This document shows positions 11,815-21,689 of a stretch of DNA of 64,000 nt, piece after piece. Origin of the DNA: Bryoerythrophyllum caledonicum (taxonomy: Eukaryota; Streptophyta; Bryopsida; Pottiales; Pottiaceae); the NCBI GenBank assembly GCA_963971425.1, contig OZ020521.1, positions 9,627,519-9,691,518 on the forward strand, given 5' to 3'. Each line of letters opens with the position of its first letter. The first letter of the stretch is position 1. The translations under genes were made by a program, and so were the position numbers. The notes under the pieces are model-generated. The model was not told where the DNA came from. It made no database searches and saw only the letters and a list, made by a program, of their open reading frames with translations.

Positions 11815-12275
11815 TTAGATTTTTTTTGGGAAAACAACAATTTGGAGAAAAGAACAACATAGAAAAGTAGACAACTTTGAAAAAAGAACAATTTAGAAAC
11901 ACCAACAATTGAGAGAAAACAACAATTTGGACTCTGGAGAGAAATCATTGGAAGAAGAAAACATAGATATGGAAGGAAAGTGAATTTGCAATCCAAAAAT
12001 AAAATAAAAACATCTGCAAGAAAGAGATTGGAAAATAGAAACTGAGGTCTGAAAGAAATAAGAATTTTTTAAGAATTTTTTTGGTAAAAGGGATCATTTG
12101 AAAAAGGAAAGATTTGAAAAACAAAACTACAAAAACGGAAAATTTTGAAAAAGAAAACATCTGAAAAAGGAAAAATTTGGAAAGGTATTCTTTTGAAGGT
12201 GGAAATATTTGAAAAAATAACATTTAGAAAATGCAAGCTTTGGAAAATTAACTTGAAAAAGTAACGTTCTGAAAA
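11815..12275 (+). repeat. Degenerate GAAAA-rich minisatellite, array 1
   Basis: The stretch contains many imperfect 16-20-bp units of the type TTTGAAAAAGAAAACA. Purines predominate on the plus strand. The Phe/Lys-rich open frames on the minus strand (11751-12223) are a by-product of this composition. Unit boundaries are blurred by divergence. Confidence 0.6.
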
Positions 12276-12300
12276 GTTGCATTCGTCTGTCTTACATCAG

Positions 12301-13130
12301 TCTTGTGCCACTAATTCACTTTGAGGCACTGCTAACTTTCAGTCACTAAACTTCTTGCAAAGATCACGTCTGACTTCATAGTCACATTTGCATTCCTATT
12401 TTTTCTTTCTTTTTACGAAGAGTTCGCACGCACAACTTGTTTTTGCATTACAGGAAGATCAAGAGTACTTTAGTGGCCATGACATGTTTTTGAAGCACGT
12501 CGCCACTGCATTCCACGTCTTTGTAGACAACACGGAACGGAATTGTTGAGAAAAGTAAGCAAAAGTCGCTGAAATCTCTCTTAAATTCAACATCTAGCTT
12601 TGAAACTATACTTGCTATTTACTGCTTTCTTATATTGTTTCCATCTGTGGTGATGTGTGCAATTTTGGGTTGCTCCACCTCAATTGAGCTCTCATTGGTG
12701 GCATTGCCTCAAAAGTCGAACAAGGCCGATCGGCATTGGGTACCCTCCATGAGTTGGTTATCCATGGCATGTCTAAGTTTTCTCTTTTACTCACTCTCAC
12801 TTATTGGCATTGGGTGAAGGAGGGCACCAAATCTCACCTACTCTAGAGTTTGATTATGGGCTCTGGTGGTTTTTGGGCTTTTAAATTCTATATCAATTCC
12901 AAATCTTTATGATTATATTTGAATTTTTTTTGTTGAGTTTCATTCCTAATTCCGCATCTCTCTACATAAATGTTTATGACATACAATGTCATTTAAGTCC
13001 CGAATAGACCTAAGTGATCGGAATTGGGTGCCTCTACCTTACTAACTTCTAGTTAGTAAACTTCTTCCGGAGATCACGTGTGACTTAATAGTCTAGTTTT
13101 CATTCATTATTTTTCTTTCTTTTTACTAGG
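12301..13130 (+). repeat. Diverged duplicated segments
   Basis: About 95 bp at 12330-12425 recurs at 13040-13130, sharing AGATCACGTSTGACTT followed by a CT-rich run. A second segment at 12640-12835 (GCTCCACCTCA and later GGAGGG) has a diverged relative at 14680-14845. The pattern suggests old copies of a non-coding repeat. I see no gene. Confidence 0.5.
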
Positions 13131-13390
13131 AGTTTTGAAAAAGTATGCATTTGAAAATGTAAGCTTCTGAAAAAGTAACCTTTGAAAATGTAACATTTAG
13201 AAAAAGTAACATTTTGAAAAATAACCCTTCGAAATAATAACATTTTGAAAAAATAAGCTTTGGAAAAAATAACCTTTTGAAAAAGTAACCTTTTCATTAA
13301 GTAACATGTTGAAAATCTTACCTTTTGAAAAAAATTACCTTTTGAAAAAATATAATTTTGAAAAAGTTACTTTTTGGAAAAAGAAGTCTC
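13125..13390 (+). repeat. Degenerate GAAAA-rich minisatellite, array 2
   Basis: About fourteen units of ~18 bp follow the consensus TTTTGAAAAAGTAACC. The array resembles that at 11815-12275. It directly follows the second copy of the duplicated segment at 13040-13130. Confidence 0.65.
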
Positions 13391-15430
13391 TTGGAGGTGT
13401 CTATTTTTTTTAAAATTTTATTCAATTAAGGCATGGCGGCCGGTAAGAGGTTGATTGGGGGTATCTTTTTTGTTCATTTTATTTTATTGGCACAAGATAG
13501 TAGATTGGCAGTATCATGAATGCCATGGACGGCTAACACTCTTTGTCAACTTTTTTGCAATTAGTGTACTAGAATAAGTATACTTTTCATGTCAGTACAC
13601 TAAATGCAATATTTAGTGTAGTAAGACACTCAATACACTAGAAGCTAGGTCATATAGTGAGTGATTTATTCACTTGTTCATAGAAATAAGGAACCAATAG
13701 AATTTATAACAAATTAAAAAGATTTTTTTGTTCATTTAACCAAATGGATGATTTTAGAAAATTCCTATAATAGTAGAATTCTTTTCACAAGAGCAAACAC
13801 ATCAATGTATATTAAGACTCATCATGGATTGCGCTCAATATAAATTCAAAAGACCCAATTTTGCATCTCTTAATATAGAAACACATTAACATGACAACTA
13901 CCTATTCTCAACAGGTTTAATTTCACCGTTAAGCTATTAGAAACTAACTTCAATATGCATGGCAATAAACCTAGACATGCTTACAAGTTCATGGGATAGC
14001 AAGACAAAACAATTCCACATCACTATTCTTTCATGGTTGCTCCATTTAACTTGTCCTTTTCATGTAAGTCTATGGCTTAGAATAAGTGTTTACAACACCC
14101 TTGCATCGTAAAATTTAGTTAAATAGATGTCCTTCCAAACATTTTATTTCCAAGATACGACACTTCTTCTAAGATTTTCCACCAAAATCATAATTCCACT
14201 CCATATTGAATGTCAATCTCCTTATAATATCATGATTAGGGGTCTCAACTTTATTGGTCAAAACTTTTGAGTTTGGCTTGAGCCCTCTAGTGTAATAGCT
14301 AGTTTGTTTCATATAATTCTCATTCTCAAAGAATGAATTTCATGAAATCTTTTTTTCATCCAAAGTAAGAATTACCTCAAGTTACAACTCTCCCACTTCA
14401 TGGAATGCTTGACAATGTGTCATTTTCTTCTCCAACCTCAATGCATTTCCAAAAGATGGATTTTCTCAAGCATTCCATCAATTAGGAGAATGGAATATCT
14501 CATGGAACTCTTTCATAAGAATGGGGCTTGTATGACATCACTAAAGTAGAACACCCAAACCACACCCTTCTCCAAAATCATTTTGTAGACTATGCATGAA
14601 ATGGTGAAGTCTTAGAAAAATCAATCAGCATAAATTTCGGATAATTGTAACTAGAAATATTCAGTAGCGGTTTAGGGTCATGAAGGTGTGCAGTTTTGAA
14701 TAGCTCCACCTCACTAGAGTTGCTCAATGGCAGCCTTGCTTAAAAGTCTCAATACGCCGATGTGGTTTTGGGTCATACATGGCAATGTGCCTTCTTTCTT
14801 TTTACTTGCTATCAGTTTCTAGCATTAGGCAAGGAGGGCCGCAAAATTATGATCCAACCCATGATAAGTACCACAAAATTATTTCCCGACCCATGATAAC
14901 TACAAAATTCTGACCCAATCTATGACAAGTACCACATACTCTACAAGAGTAGTTAAGAGGCGAGGTGGATTTTAAACAAGTGTTTGTTTGGGGAACCAAT
15001 TTGTTAACTTTGATTACAATTATCTTTCAATCTGTACGGTTAAAATTCATAAATTTTTCACCACAACATTTCATATAAGGTTAGAAGAAGATCCTACTGT
15101 TACAGTCTCAATAAGTTCACCGTGACAAATTTTTCAAAATGGGGTAGAGATTCCTCTAAAATGCCTTGATCCTTGAGGGATTCAATTTTTTTATCACTTT
15201 GGCGACTTCGAGATTAACCTTGAAACTTTGCTTGAGGATCTTCATTCCTAAATCTTCATCTTTATTGCATAATTCCCTTTGACATACAATGTGATACCAG
15301 ACCCCATTCAGCTGAAAAGAATGGTTTTGGGTTGTTCTACTTGAATGGAAACCCACCCTAAACCCCACCCAGCCCTGATAACGGGTTTAGGACTCTGTCA
15401 CGGATATCGGACACCCTCCTTTACCGTCAG
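13391..15430. other. Intergenic, with one solitary MITE-like arm
   Basis: No gene is supported. The interval 14985-15150 resembles one arm of the foldback element at 41278-41645 (shared TATCTTTCA, then GTTAGAAGAAGATCCTA). The rest is AT-rich. Confidence 0.5.
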
Positions 15431-15448
15431 TTTAGGGTTTAGGGTTTA
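15431..15448 (+). promoter_or_regulatory. Telo-box upstream of rsmG
   Basis: Two and a half TTTAGGG units lie 60-77 bp 5' of the rsmG start codon. A further unit occurs in intron 2 near 16103-16125. Confidence 0.6.
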
Positions 15449-15507
15449 AGCCTCACCGAACCCACAGAAGCGAGGCTCACGTCCCCGAGCGCATCAATCA
15501 ATTAACG

Positions 15508-17450
15508 ATGGTTTCCTCGGGGCTATTGCGCATCGCGCTCCAGCGACCCACACTGAGCGGATTCACCGTCTCCTCGCGCACACTGTCCCGACTTCCCATC
15601 TCGCAACGACATTATTGCCGCTGGAGCAGCCAATTCCTCGTCAATGGCTCCAGCGTCGCCGCCGTGGATGAGCTCAGCAGCAAGCAATCAGGCCAGGTCG
15701 CCGTCTTCGTCGACATCCTCCTCGAGTGGAACCAGGTAACTAACTCTTTCACAGATTCGTAATTGTATACAACCTCACCGTAGTATTCCATCATTAACAG
15801 GGTGGCCGTGTCGTTGATTCATGGTAGAAAATGAACCTTACTGCTGTGACGGAGCGAGGAGCCATGATGGACAGGCACGTTGCGGATTCGCTGTCCCTGC
15901 TCCCAACGATTGAGGGAGCTTACCATGCACATTGCGAAGGGGAGCTTCTCAAGGTCGTTGACATTGGAAGTGGGGCGGGGCTTCCGGGCATAGTTCTGGC
16001 AATAGCTCGACCAGGTAATCTCACTCTTTGGACACTGGGTCATGATTCTGTAGATTCACAGCAATCGTAGTTTCTTGTTGAAAAGCGTATATTGATATTC
16101 TTAGGGTTTAGGTGTACGGTTTAGGGTGAATGGAATGCTCGTGGTACGCGTCAATGTGCTTATTGTCATCTTCTGTGCAGTTACTTCAAGTCCAGCGTAA
16201 ATATTCTCCACATTTGGATGCAGCCTGGCAGCTGACGCTTCTTGAGTCGCTTCAAAAGAGGTGCGATTTTCTGGAGCATGTGGCGAAAGAGGCAGGTTTG
16301 ACGAACGTCACAGTTCTGAGGAGCAGAGCAGAGGTAAAGGATCCATGGAATACGTGTTTCAGCCCCTTTATCCCGTGTGTTGTAGATGAATTTTGTGTTT
16401 CTATCTGCAGGACACAGGCAAGGATGTTGCTTACCGAGAAACCTACGATGTTGCTGTAGCCCGAGCCGTGGCAGAAATGAGAGTCCTTGGTAATCTCATG
16501 GCACTCCAATCCTTCAAATTCATTCCTCTTCTAAACTGTATTGCCAAGTTGTGACTACTCTTGTGAGATAAATAAGTTATGGCTACTCTCGTGAGGCTTT
16601 TCTAAGAATATTTCTGAAGGCGTTGTCGCATGCCTTTCTCACAGCGGAGCTATGTCTTCCTCTTGTACGAGTCGGTGGCATTCTCGTTGCTGCGAAAGGC
16701 CCCAACCCTGAGGTATCCATCCTGCCCTATTTTATTTATTTTTAACTAGTATAATACAATTGCCTTTATCCTTTTATTTTTATATTTTTATGTCACTGGT
16801 CCTGGTTCCTCAGACTCTTGATTTTTGATCTTGTCCATGACATATCGACCAGGAAGAGGTTGAAGCTGCAAAGAACGCTGTGGACTTGCTTGGGGCCTCT
16901 GTTGTGGAATTGTCCAGAGGTACCATCAAACTCACGCCCAAGTAGCACTTTTTTACGACAGACACTTCAGTAACTTCACACAAGAGAGTTAGTTCAAAGG
17001 TTGACTCCCCCAAAGTTTCAACAAGATGGCCCCTCTCTTGATTTTAATACTACTATTTCCCCACCCTTAATAGCTATTAGTTCAATGGAAGAGCTTCGTG
17101 GTCCATCCTTCAATTAAGTCAATGGAAGAGCTTAATGGAAGAGCCTGATGGTTTCTAAACTCAAGTTAGAAGTTATTTTAACTGCCTTTGAGAAGGAGAA
17201 GGAGAGTACAAACACTCTTTAAAGATATTATAGTGTCTTAGTCAACCCTAATTCGTAGTTGTGTAGTTTTGGATCTTGGTTTGAAGCAATGATCAAGAGC
17301 TGATGCTTGTTGCATTAATGTGGTTTATGAATGGCAGTTGATTCTCAGGGGCCTCTTGGACAACGGACTGCGGTGGTGTGCTTGAAAGAGAGGCCAACGC
17401 CAGCCAAGTATCCTCGGAGAGCAGGAATGCCAAACAAGCGTCCACTTTAG
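15508..17450 (+). CDS. rsmG: Organelle-type 16S rRNA m7G methyltransferase RsmG (GidB), seven exons
   Basis: SAM-dependent methyltransferase of the RsmG family, which in bacteria methylates N7 of G527 in 16S rRNA. Exons 15508-15735, 15828-16014, 16224-16333, 16411-16489, 16645-16712, 16853-16919 and 17338-17450 join in phase to give 283 residues. The first ~45 residues are Arg/Ser-rich without acidic residues, as in an organelle presequence. Family motifs follow in order: [17 protein letters not shown], the SAM-binding [86 protein letters not shown] and the C-terminal [13 protein letters not shown]. No break is seen. Plastid versus mitochondrial import cannot be decided. The stop is only 32 bp from a transposon (17483), so the 3' UTR and poly(A) site probably lie inside it. 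Confidence 0.93.
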
Positions 17451-17482
17451 TTTACCTTACCAGCAAATTCTATTGTATTGTA

Positions 17483-18799
17483 CAGTCCCCTTCAATAAGG
17501 TTACGTACTTTTTGCATTCCTAGGGATAGTAACTTTCAGTGCCGCCAACTTTGACACCCTCTTGAGGTCTAGAAAATTGTTATTTTACCATGAAATTTTT
17601 GGCACAAGATCATTTCTATGTTGACAACATGTGTGCCAAATTTCAAGGCTAGAAGATGAACATAGAAAAAGATATTCCAAATTTACCAACATGTGTAGTT
17701 GTAAGCCATTCACTACTGCCAATTTTGACACCCTCGTGAGGGCTGAAAATTTGATATTTTACCATGAAATTTTTATCACAAGATCATCTCTATGCTGATA
17801 ACATGTGTGTTAAATTTCAAAGCCATGTGATGAATACAATAATAGATACACAAGATTGTTTCTCATAGTTTCACATGTTGGTAAATTTTGAATATGGGTT
17901 TTTTTATTCATCTTCTGGCCTTGAAATTTGGCACACCTGTTATAAACATAGAGGTGATCATGTGTTAAAAATTTCATTGTAAAATAACAATCTTTCAAAC
18001 CTAGGAAAGGTGCCAAAGTTGAAATGGTACCCGGTTGTTTCTCACAACTAGCACGTTGGTAGATTTTGATTTTTTTCTTTTCTATCGTGGATATTTTAGA
18101 CTTGAAATTAAGCACACATATAATCAACGTAGAGATGGTCTCATGTCCAAAATCTCATGGGAAAAAATATAAAATTCAATCCATGGGAGGGTGTCAAATT
18201 TGGCAAGAGTGAAATGTTTCTCACAACTACACATGTTGGTAGATTTCAAAAATCTTTTGCTATGTAGGTATTCTGGCCTTAAAACTTGGTACACATGTAT
18301 TCAATACAGACATGGTTTCATGCCAAAAATTTCATGTGCAGAAACAAAAGATTTAATCCTTGGGAGTGTGTCAAAGTTGGCGAGGAGTTAAATGTTTCTT
18401 ACAACTACACTCACAACTACACATGTTGCTAGATTTTAGATATGTTTCTTAGTGTGGATGTTTTGGACTTTAAACATGTAATAAATACAGAGAAGGTCCC
18501 ATGCCAAAAATTACATGGGCAAAAACAAAAAATTCAATCCTTGGGAGGGTGTCAAAGTTCGTAGCTATGAAACTTTTCTTAGTGCTACCCATGTTGGTAG
18601 ATCTTGAATATCTTTTTTTCTATTTGACTTTCGACCTTGAAATTTTGCACACATGTTGTCAACATAGAAATGATCTTGTGCCAAAAATTTCATGGTAAAC
18701 TAACAATTTCTCACCCTCAAGAGGTTGTCAAAGTTGGTAGCACTGAAAGTTACTATCCCTAGGAATGCAAAAAGTACGTAACCTAATTGAAGGGGACTG
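17483..18799. mobile_element. Non-autonomous Tc1/mariner-type foldback element
   Basis: The ends are inverted: CAGTCCCCTTCAATAAGG at the left and its complement at the right, each flanked by TA (17481-17482, 18800-18801). The inverted match runs about 85 bp, to the shared CCAACTTTGACACCCTC. The interior is made only of ~165-185-bp monomers: about two in plus orientation to 17857, then about five in minus orientation to 18735. Each monomer has the cores CCAACTTTGACACCCTC, CATGAAATTTTTGGCAC and CTACCAACATGTGTAG. No transposase is present. The same monomers form the arms of the neighbouring element, so the two belong to one family although their outermost ~60 bp differ. Confidence 0.85.
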
Positions 18800-18806
18800 T
18801 ACTGTA

Positions 18807-19395
18807 CAATAGGGTGACATTCAAATTGGCCGTTTAGTAGTTCCAGGGATAGTGTCCTACACTGCTGCCAACTTTGACACCCTCCCCAAATCTGAGAAAT
18901 TGTTATTTTACCATGAAAATTTGGGGACAACATCATCTTTATGTTGAAAACATGCATACCAAATTTCAAGTCCAGGAGACTTATACAAAAAAACTTATGC
19001 AAGATCTACCAACATGGGATAGCTGTGAGAAAAGTGTCACAGCTGCCAACTTTGACATCCTCCCAAGAATTGAGGAAATTTTTTTTGCCCATGAAATTTT
19101 TGGAGCAAAAACATTTTTATGTTGTTTGCATGTGTGGAAAATTTCAAGTCCAAAAGACCCATACAAAAAATAATATTCCAAATCTACCAACATGTGTAGT
19201 TTTGAGAAACAAAGGGGAAAACCATTTTACTACTTCCAACTTTGACGCCCTCCTTAGGATTGAATTTTTGTTGATACGTAGTGAAATTTTTGGCACAAGA
19301 TCATCTCTACGCTGGTAACATGTGGGATAAATTTCAAAGCCAAAAGATGTACACAAAAAAGTTATTCCATATCTACCAACGTGTATGTCCTCCAT
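18807..19395 (+). repeat. Left inverted arm, three monomers
   Basis: The arm comprises a ~60-bp unique terminus, then monomers starting near 18866, 19037 and 19225. The innermost monomer begins CTACCAACGTGTA and supplies the stop codon and last few codons of the transposase on the opposite strand. Confidence 0.85.
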
Positions 19396-20383
19396 TAGCG
19401 TCAATCACTGCTAGTAACCTAGAGGGCATAGAATGACATAGTTGAAGGAGCTTTGTACCATTGACTAACTTCCACTCTCTTTCAAGAACTACCTTCAACA
19501 CATCTAAGCTTCTAGGGCATTGTTTGCCATGTTGCACAACATCTTTTAATATCCTCCAAACGTTCTCGATTGGATTGAGATCGGGAGAGTTTGCAGGCCA
19601 GTTGAGCTTTTTGAGAAGGTGGCTTTGTCTCCATTCTTCACATATTTTGCTCCTATGGACGGGTGCCCCATCTTCCATAAGCACTCCTTGTGGAATTTGA
19701 CCCATGAAATGAACCAATTTGGCATCGTAAACCACTTCTGTAAAATCCTTAGCAGAACGTTTACCTTCAGGCATAAAGACAAGTTCTGACTTTTGTCCTC
19801 CGGCAAATGCGCCCCAAATCATTAAAGAAGTCCTTCCACTTTTAAAAGTAGGAGCTAGACAACTTGATGAATAACGCTCGTATGCACTTCTCCAAACGTG
19901 AATTTGCCGAGAATTTTTTCCAATTTCAAAAGTAGATTCATCTGTCCAAACAACACGCTCCCACTCTTTTGCACTCCATCCACGGTACTTCTGAGCAAAA
20001 GCTAATCGTTGAGACATGTGACGAGGTGTCAAAAAAGGTTTTTTGACTGCAATTCGATTAAAAATGCCATTTTTATGTAAGACCCTTTGAATAGTACGTC
20101 TACACACTTGAGTAGGACATGCATTGGTAATCTCTGGGAGTGAAGAGCAACAATGAATTTTTGAGTAATGCACAATACTACGAACATCTCTATCACTAAG
20201 CTTTTTAGCGTGACTTCCACCACAAGGTTTGCGCTTGCAGGTTCCATCTTCTCTAAATGTTCTTACTAACCTTGTAACTGTTCTAATAGGAACTCCAATA
20301 GTAGCTGCAATTTGAACTCCTGTAAATCCTCCCTCACTCAAACCTATGATGCGAGCACGAATTTCATCTGAAACTGCCATCAT
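19373..20383 (-). CDS. Tc1-like DD34E transposase, apparently intact
   Basis: DDE transposase of 336 residues (335 if the second Met is used). Residues 1-110 form paired helix-turn-helix DNA-binding domains (SEGGFTGVQIAATIGVPIRT, then a second near LPEITNACPTQVCRRTIQRV). The catalytic core follows: VVWTDESTFE with the first Asp, MIWGAFAGG, VLMEDGAPVHRS with the second Asp, and NSPDLNPIENVW with the Glu. Exactly 34 residues separate the second Asp from the Glu, which defines the DD34E Tc1 group. Plant mariner-like elements are usually DD39D, so this subtype is unusual here. No stop or frameshift is seen. The final GGHTRW codons overlap the inner monomer of the left arm. Confidence 0.93.
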   Translation of the reverse strand: MMAVSDEIRARIIGLSEGGFTGVQIAATIGVPIRTVTRLVRTFREDGTCKRKPCGGSHAKKLSDRDVRSIVHYSKIHCCSSLPEITNACPTQVCRRTIQRVLHKNGIFNRIAVKKPFLTPRHMSQRLAFAQKYRGWSAKEWERVVWTDESTFEIGKNSRQIHVWRSAYERYSSSCLAPTFKSGRTSLMIWGAFAGGQKSELVFMPEGKRSAKDFTEVVYDAKLVHFMGQIPQGVLMEDGAPVHRSKICEEWRQSHLLKKLNWPANSPDLNPIENVWRILKDVVQHGKQCPRSLDVLKVVLEREWKLVNGTKLLQLCHSMPSRLLAVIDANGGHTRW

Positions 20384-20407
20384 AAACTTATAGAGTGCGT
20401 GATGCTA

Positions 20408-20590
20408 GCTACAGCAGTAGAGTAGGGGTTAGAGCAGAGCAAGGGGGAGAGAAGGGGGCCAAGGGGCTAGAGCAGAGCAAAGGGGGTTGCAGGATTGACA
20501 CGTGACAATTGGCAGAGGAAGGAGAACAGGGCTGGAGCAGAGCAAGGGGGAGAGAAGGGAGCCAAGGCGCTGGAGCAGAGAGGAGAGAGA
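20408..20590 (+). repeat. GC-rich tandem repeat upstream of the transposase
   Basis: Two to three imperfect units share AGCAGAGCAAGGGGGAGAGA followed by GCCAAGG. They lie just upstream of the transposase start in its reading direction, so they may belong to its promoter or 5' UTR. Composition is very unlike the AT-rich surroundings. Confidence 0.6.
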
Positions 20591-21002
20591 TGGGTCGCCA
20601 AAACACAAGCCCATATGCATACATGAAAAATCGTTTTGCTCTTAATCACTCATCATGTATGCCCAATGTGAATCAACACTTATGCATCCCACAATACAAC
20701 ACTCTCTATTTTGAGGATTGTCTCAACATTCAGTCTATCACAAATCACACACACCATTCCCTTTACATAGTGTTCAATAGATATTTAGAAGAAAAAAATT
20801 GTCATGTGTCTAATGCACACTTTATGGCCAAGTGGATTCTTCTGCATGGAACACCTCTTCACTTCTTCATTTAGATGTTATTGATCTTTTTGAGAAACAT
20901 TTATGTTTGGTGGCTTACTCACATGATTGAGTTCAATGAAAAAGCATGAGGTGTCAAAGATATATTGACATTTTCAATATGACCTTCAAATTGTTTATCA
21001 TA

Positions 21003-21683
21003 GTTACACATGTTGATAGATATGGAATAACTTTTTTTATGTATGTCTTTTGGCTTTGAAATTTATCCCACATGTTACCAGCGTAGAGATAATCTTGTGC
21101 CAAAAATTTCATTATGTATCAACAAAAACTCAATCCTAAGGAGGGCGTCAAAGTTGGAAGTAGTAAAATGGTTTCCCCCTTTGTTTCTCAAAACTACACA
21201 TGTTGGTAGATTTGGAATATTATTTTTTGTATGGGTCTTTTGGACTTGAAATTTTCCACACATGCAAACAACATAAAAGTGTTTTTGCTCCAAAAATTTC
21301 ATGGGCAAAAAAAATTTCCTCAATTCTTGGGAGGGTGTCAAAGTTGGCAGCTGTGACACTTTTCTCACAGCTATCCCATGTTGGTAGATCTTGCATAAGT
21401 TTTTTTGTATAAGTCTCTTGGACTTGAAATTTGGTTTGCATGTTTTCAACATAAAGATGATGCTGTCCCCAAATTTTCATGGTAAAATAAGAATTTCTCA
21501 GCTTTGGGGAGGGTGTCAAAGTTGGCAGCAGTGTAGGACACTATCCTTGGAAGAAGAAGAAGAAGAACGCCGGTCCCCGAAGGGGGCCGGCGTGAGTAAA
21601 GTGTCCGTTCATTCCACCACTAAGTCCATGCCCACCACTATCCCTGGAACTACTAAACGGCCAATTTGAATGTCACCCTGTTG
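21003..21683 (-). repeat. Right inverted arm, three monomers plus LINE-tail insert
   Basis: The arm is the inverted counterpart of 18807-19395 with the same monomer order. It is longer because of the 89-bp insert at 21547-21635 and one 8-bp target duplication. Confidence 0.85.
21547..21635 (-). mobile_element. 89-bp LINE tail insertion
   Basis: In minus orientation this matches the last ~90 bp of the LINE at 3501-4844, from GTGGGCATGG through the GC-rich hairpin to a TTC tail. It is flanked by an 8-bp duplication, CACTATCC, at 21539-21546 and 21636-21643. The uninterrupted site survives in the left arm near 18845-18860. It proves LINE activity after this foldback element formed. Confidence 0.9.
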
Positions 21684-21689
21684 TACAAT

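Larger units (their letters stand above)
18807..21683 (-). mobile_element. Autonomous Tc1/mariner foldback element with monomer-built arms
   Basis: The 2877-bp element is flanked by TA (18805-18806, 21684-21685). Termini are CAATAGGGTGACATTC and, inverted, CAACAGGGTGACATTC. Long inverted arms (18807-19395 and 21003-21683) each hold three ~170-bp monomers and remain about 95% alike. Between them lies one intact transposase gene on the minus strand and a GC-rich upstream region with a short tandem repeat. The right arm has received an 89-bp LINE tail. The near identity of the arms and the open transposase suggest recent activity. Confidence 0.9.

Noticed and set aside
11751-12223. Phe-rich open frames on the minus strand that look like membrane proteins
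   Set aside because: They arise from the GAAAA-rich minisatellite on the opposite strand and have no conserved motif or repeat-independent sequence.
17810-19404. Many 60-125-residue open frames in the foldback arms
   Set aside because: They repeat the same monomer in different frames and orientations; similar frames appear in both arms, so they reflect repeat sequence and not genes.
20409-20649. Leu/Ser/Pro-rich open frames on the minus strand
   Set aside because: They lie in the GC-rich tandem repeat upstream of the transposase and have no support in the other strand or as exons.
17483-21683. CRISPR-like or satellite array interpretation of the ~170-bp monomers
   Set aside because: The monomers are long, diverged, occur in both orientations and are bounded by TA-flanked inverted ends, which fits a foldback transposon.
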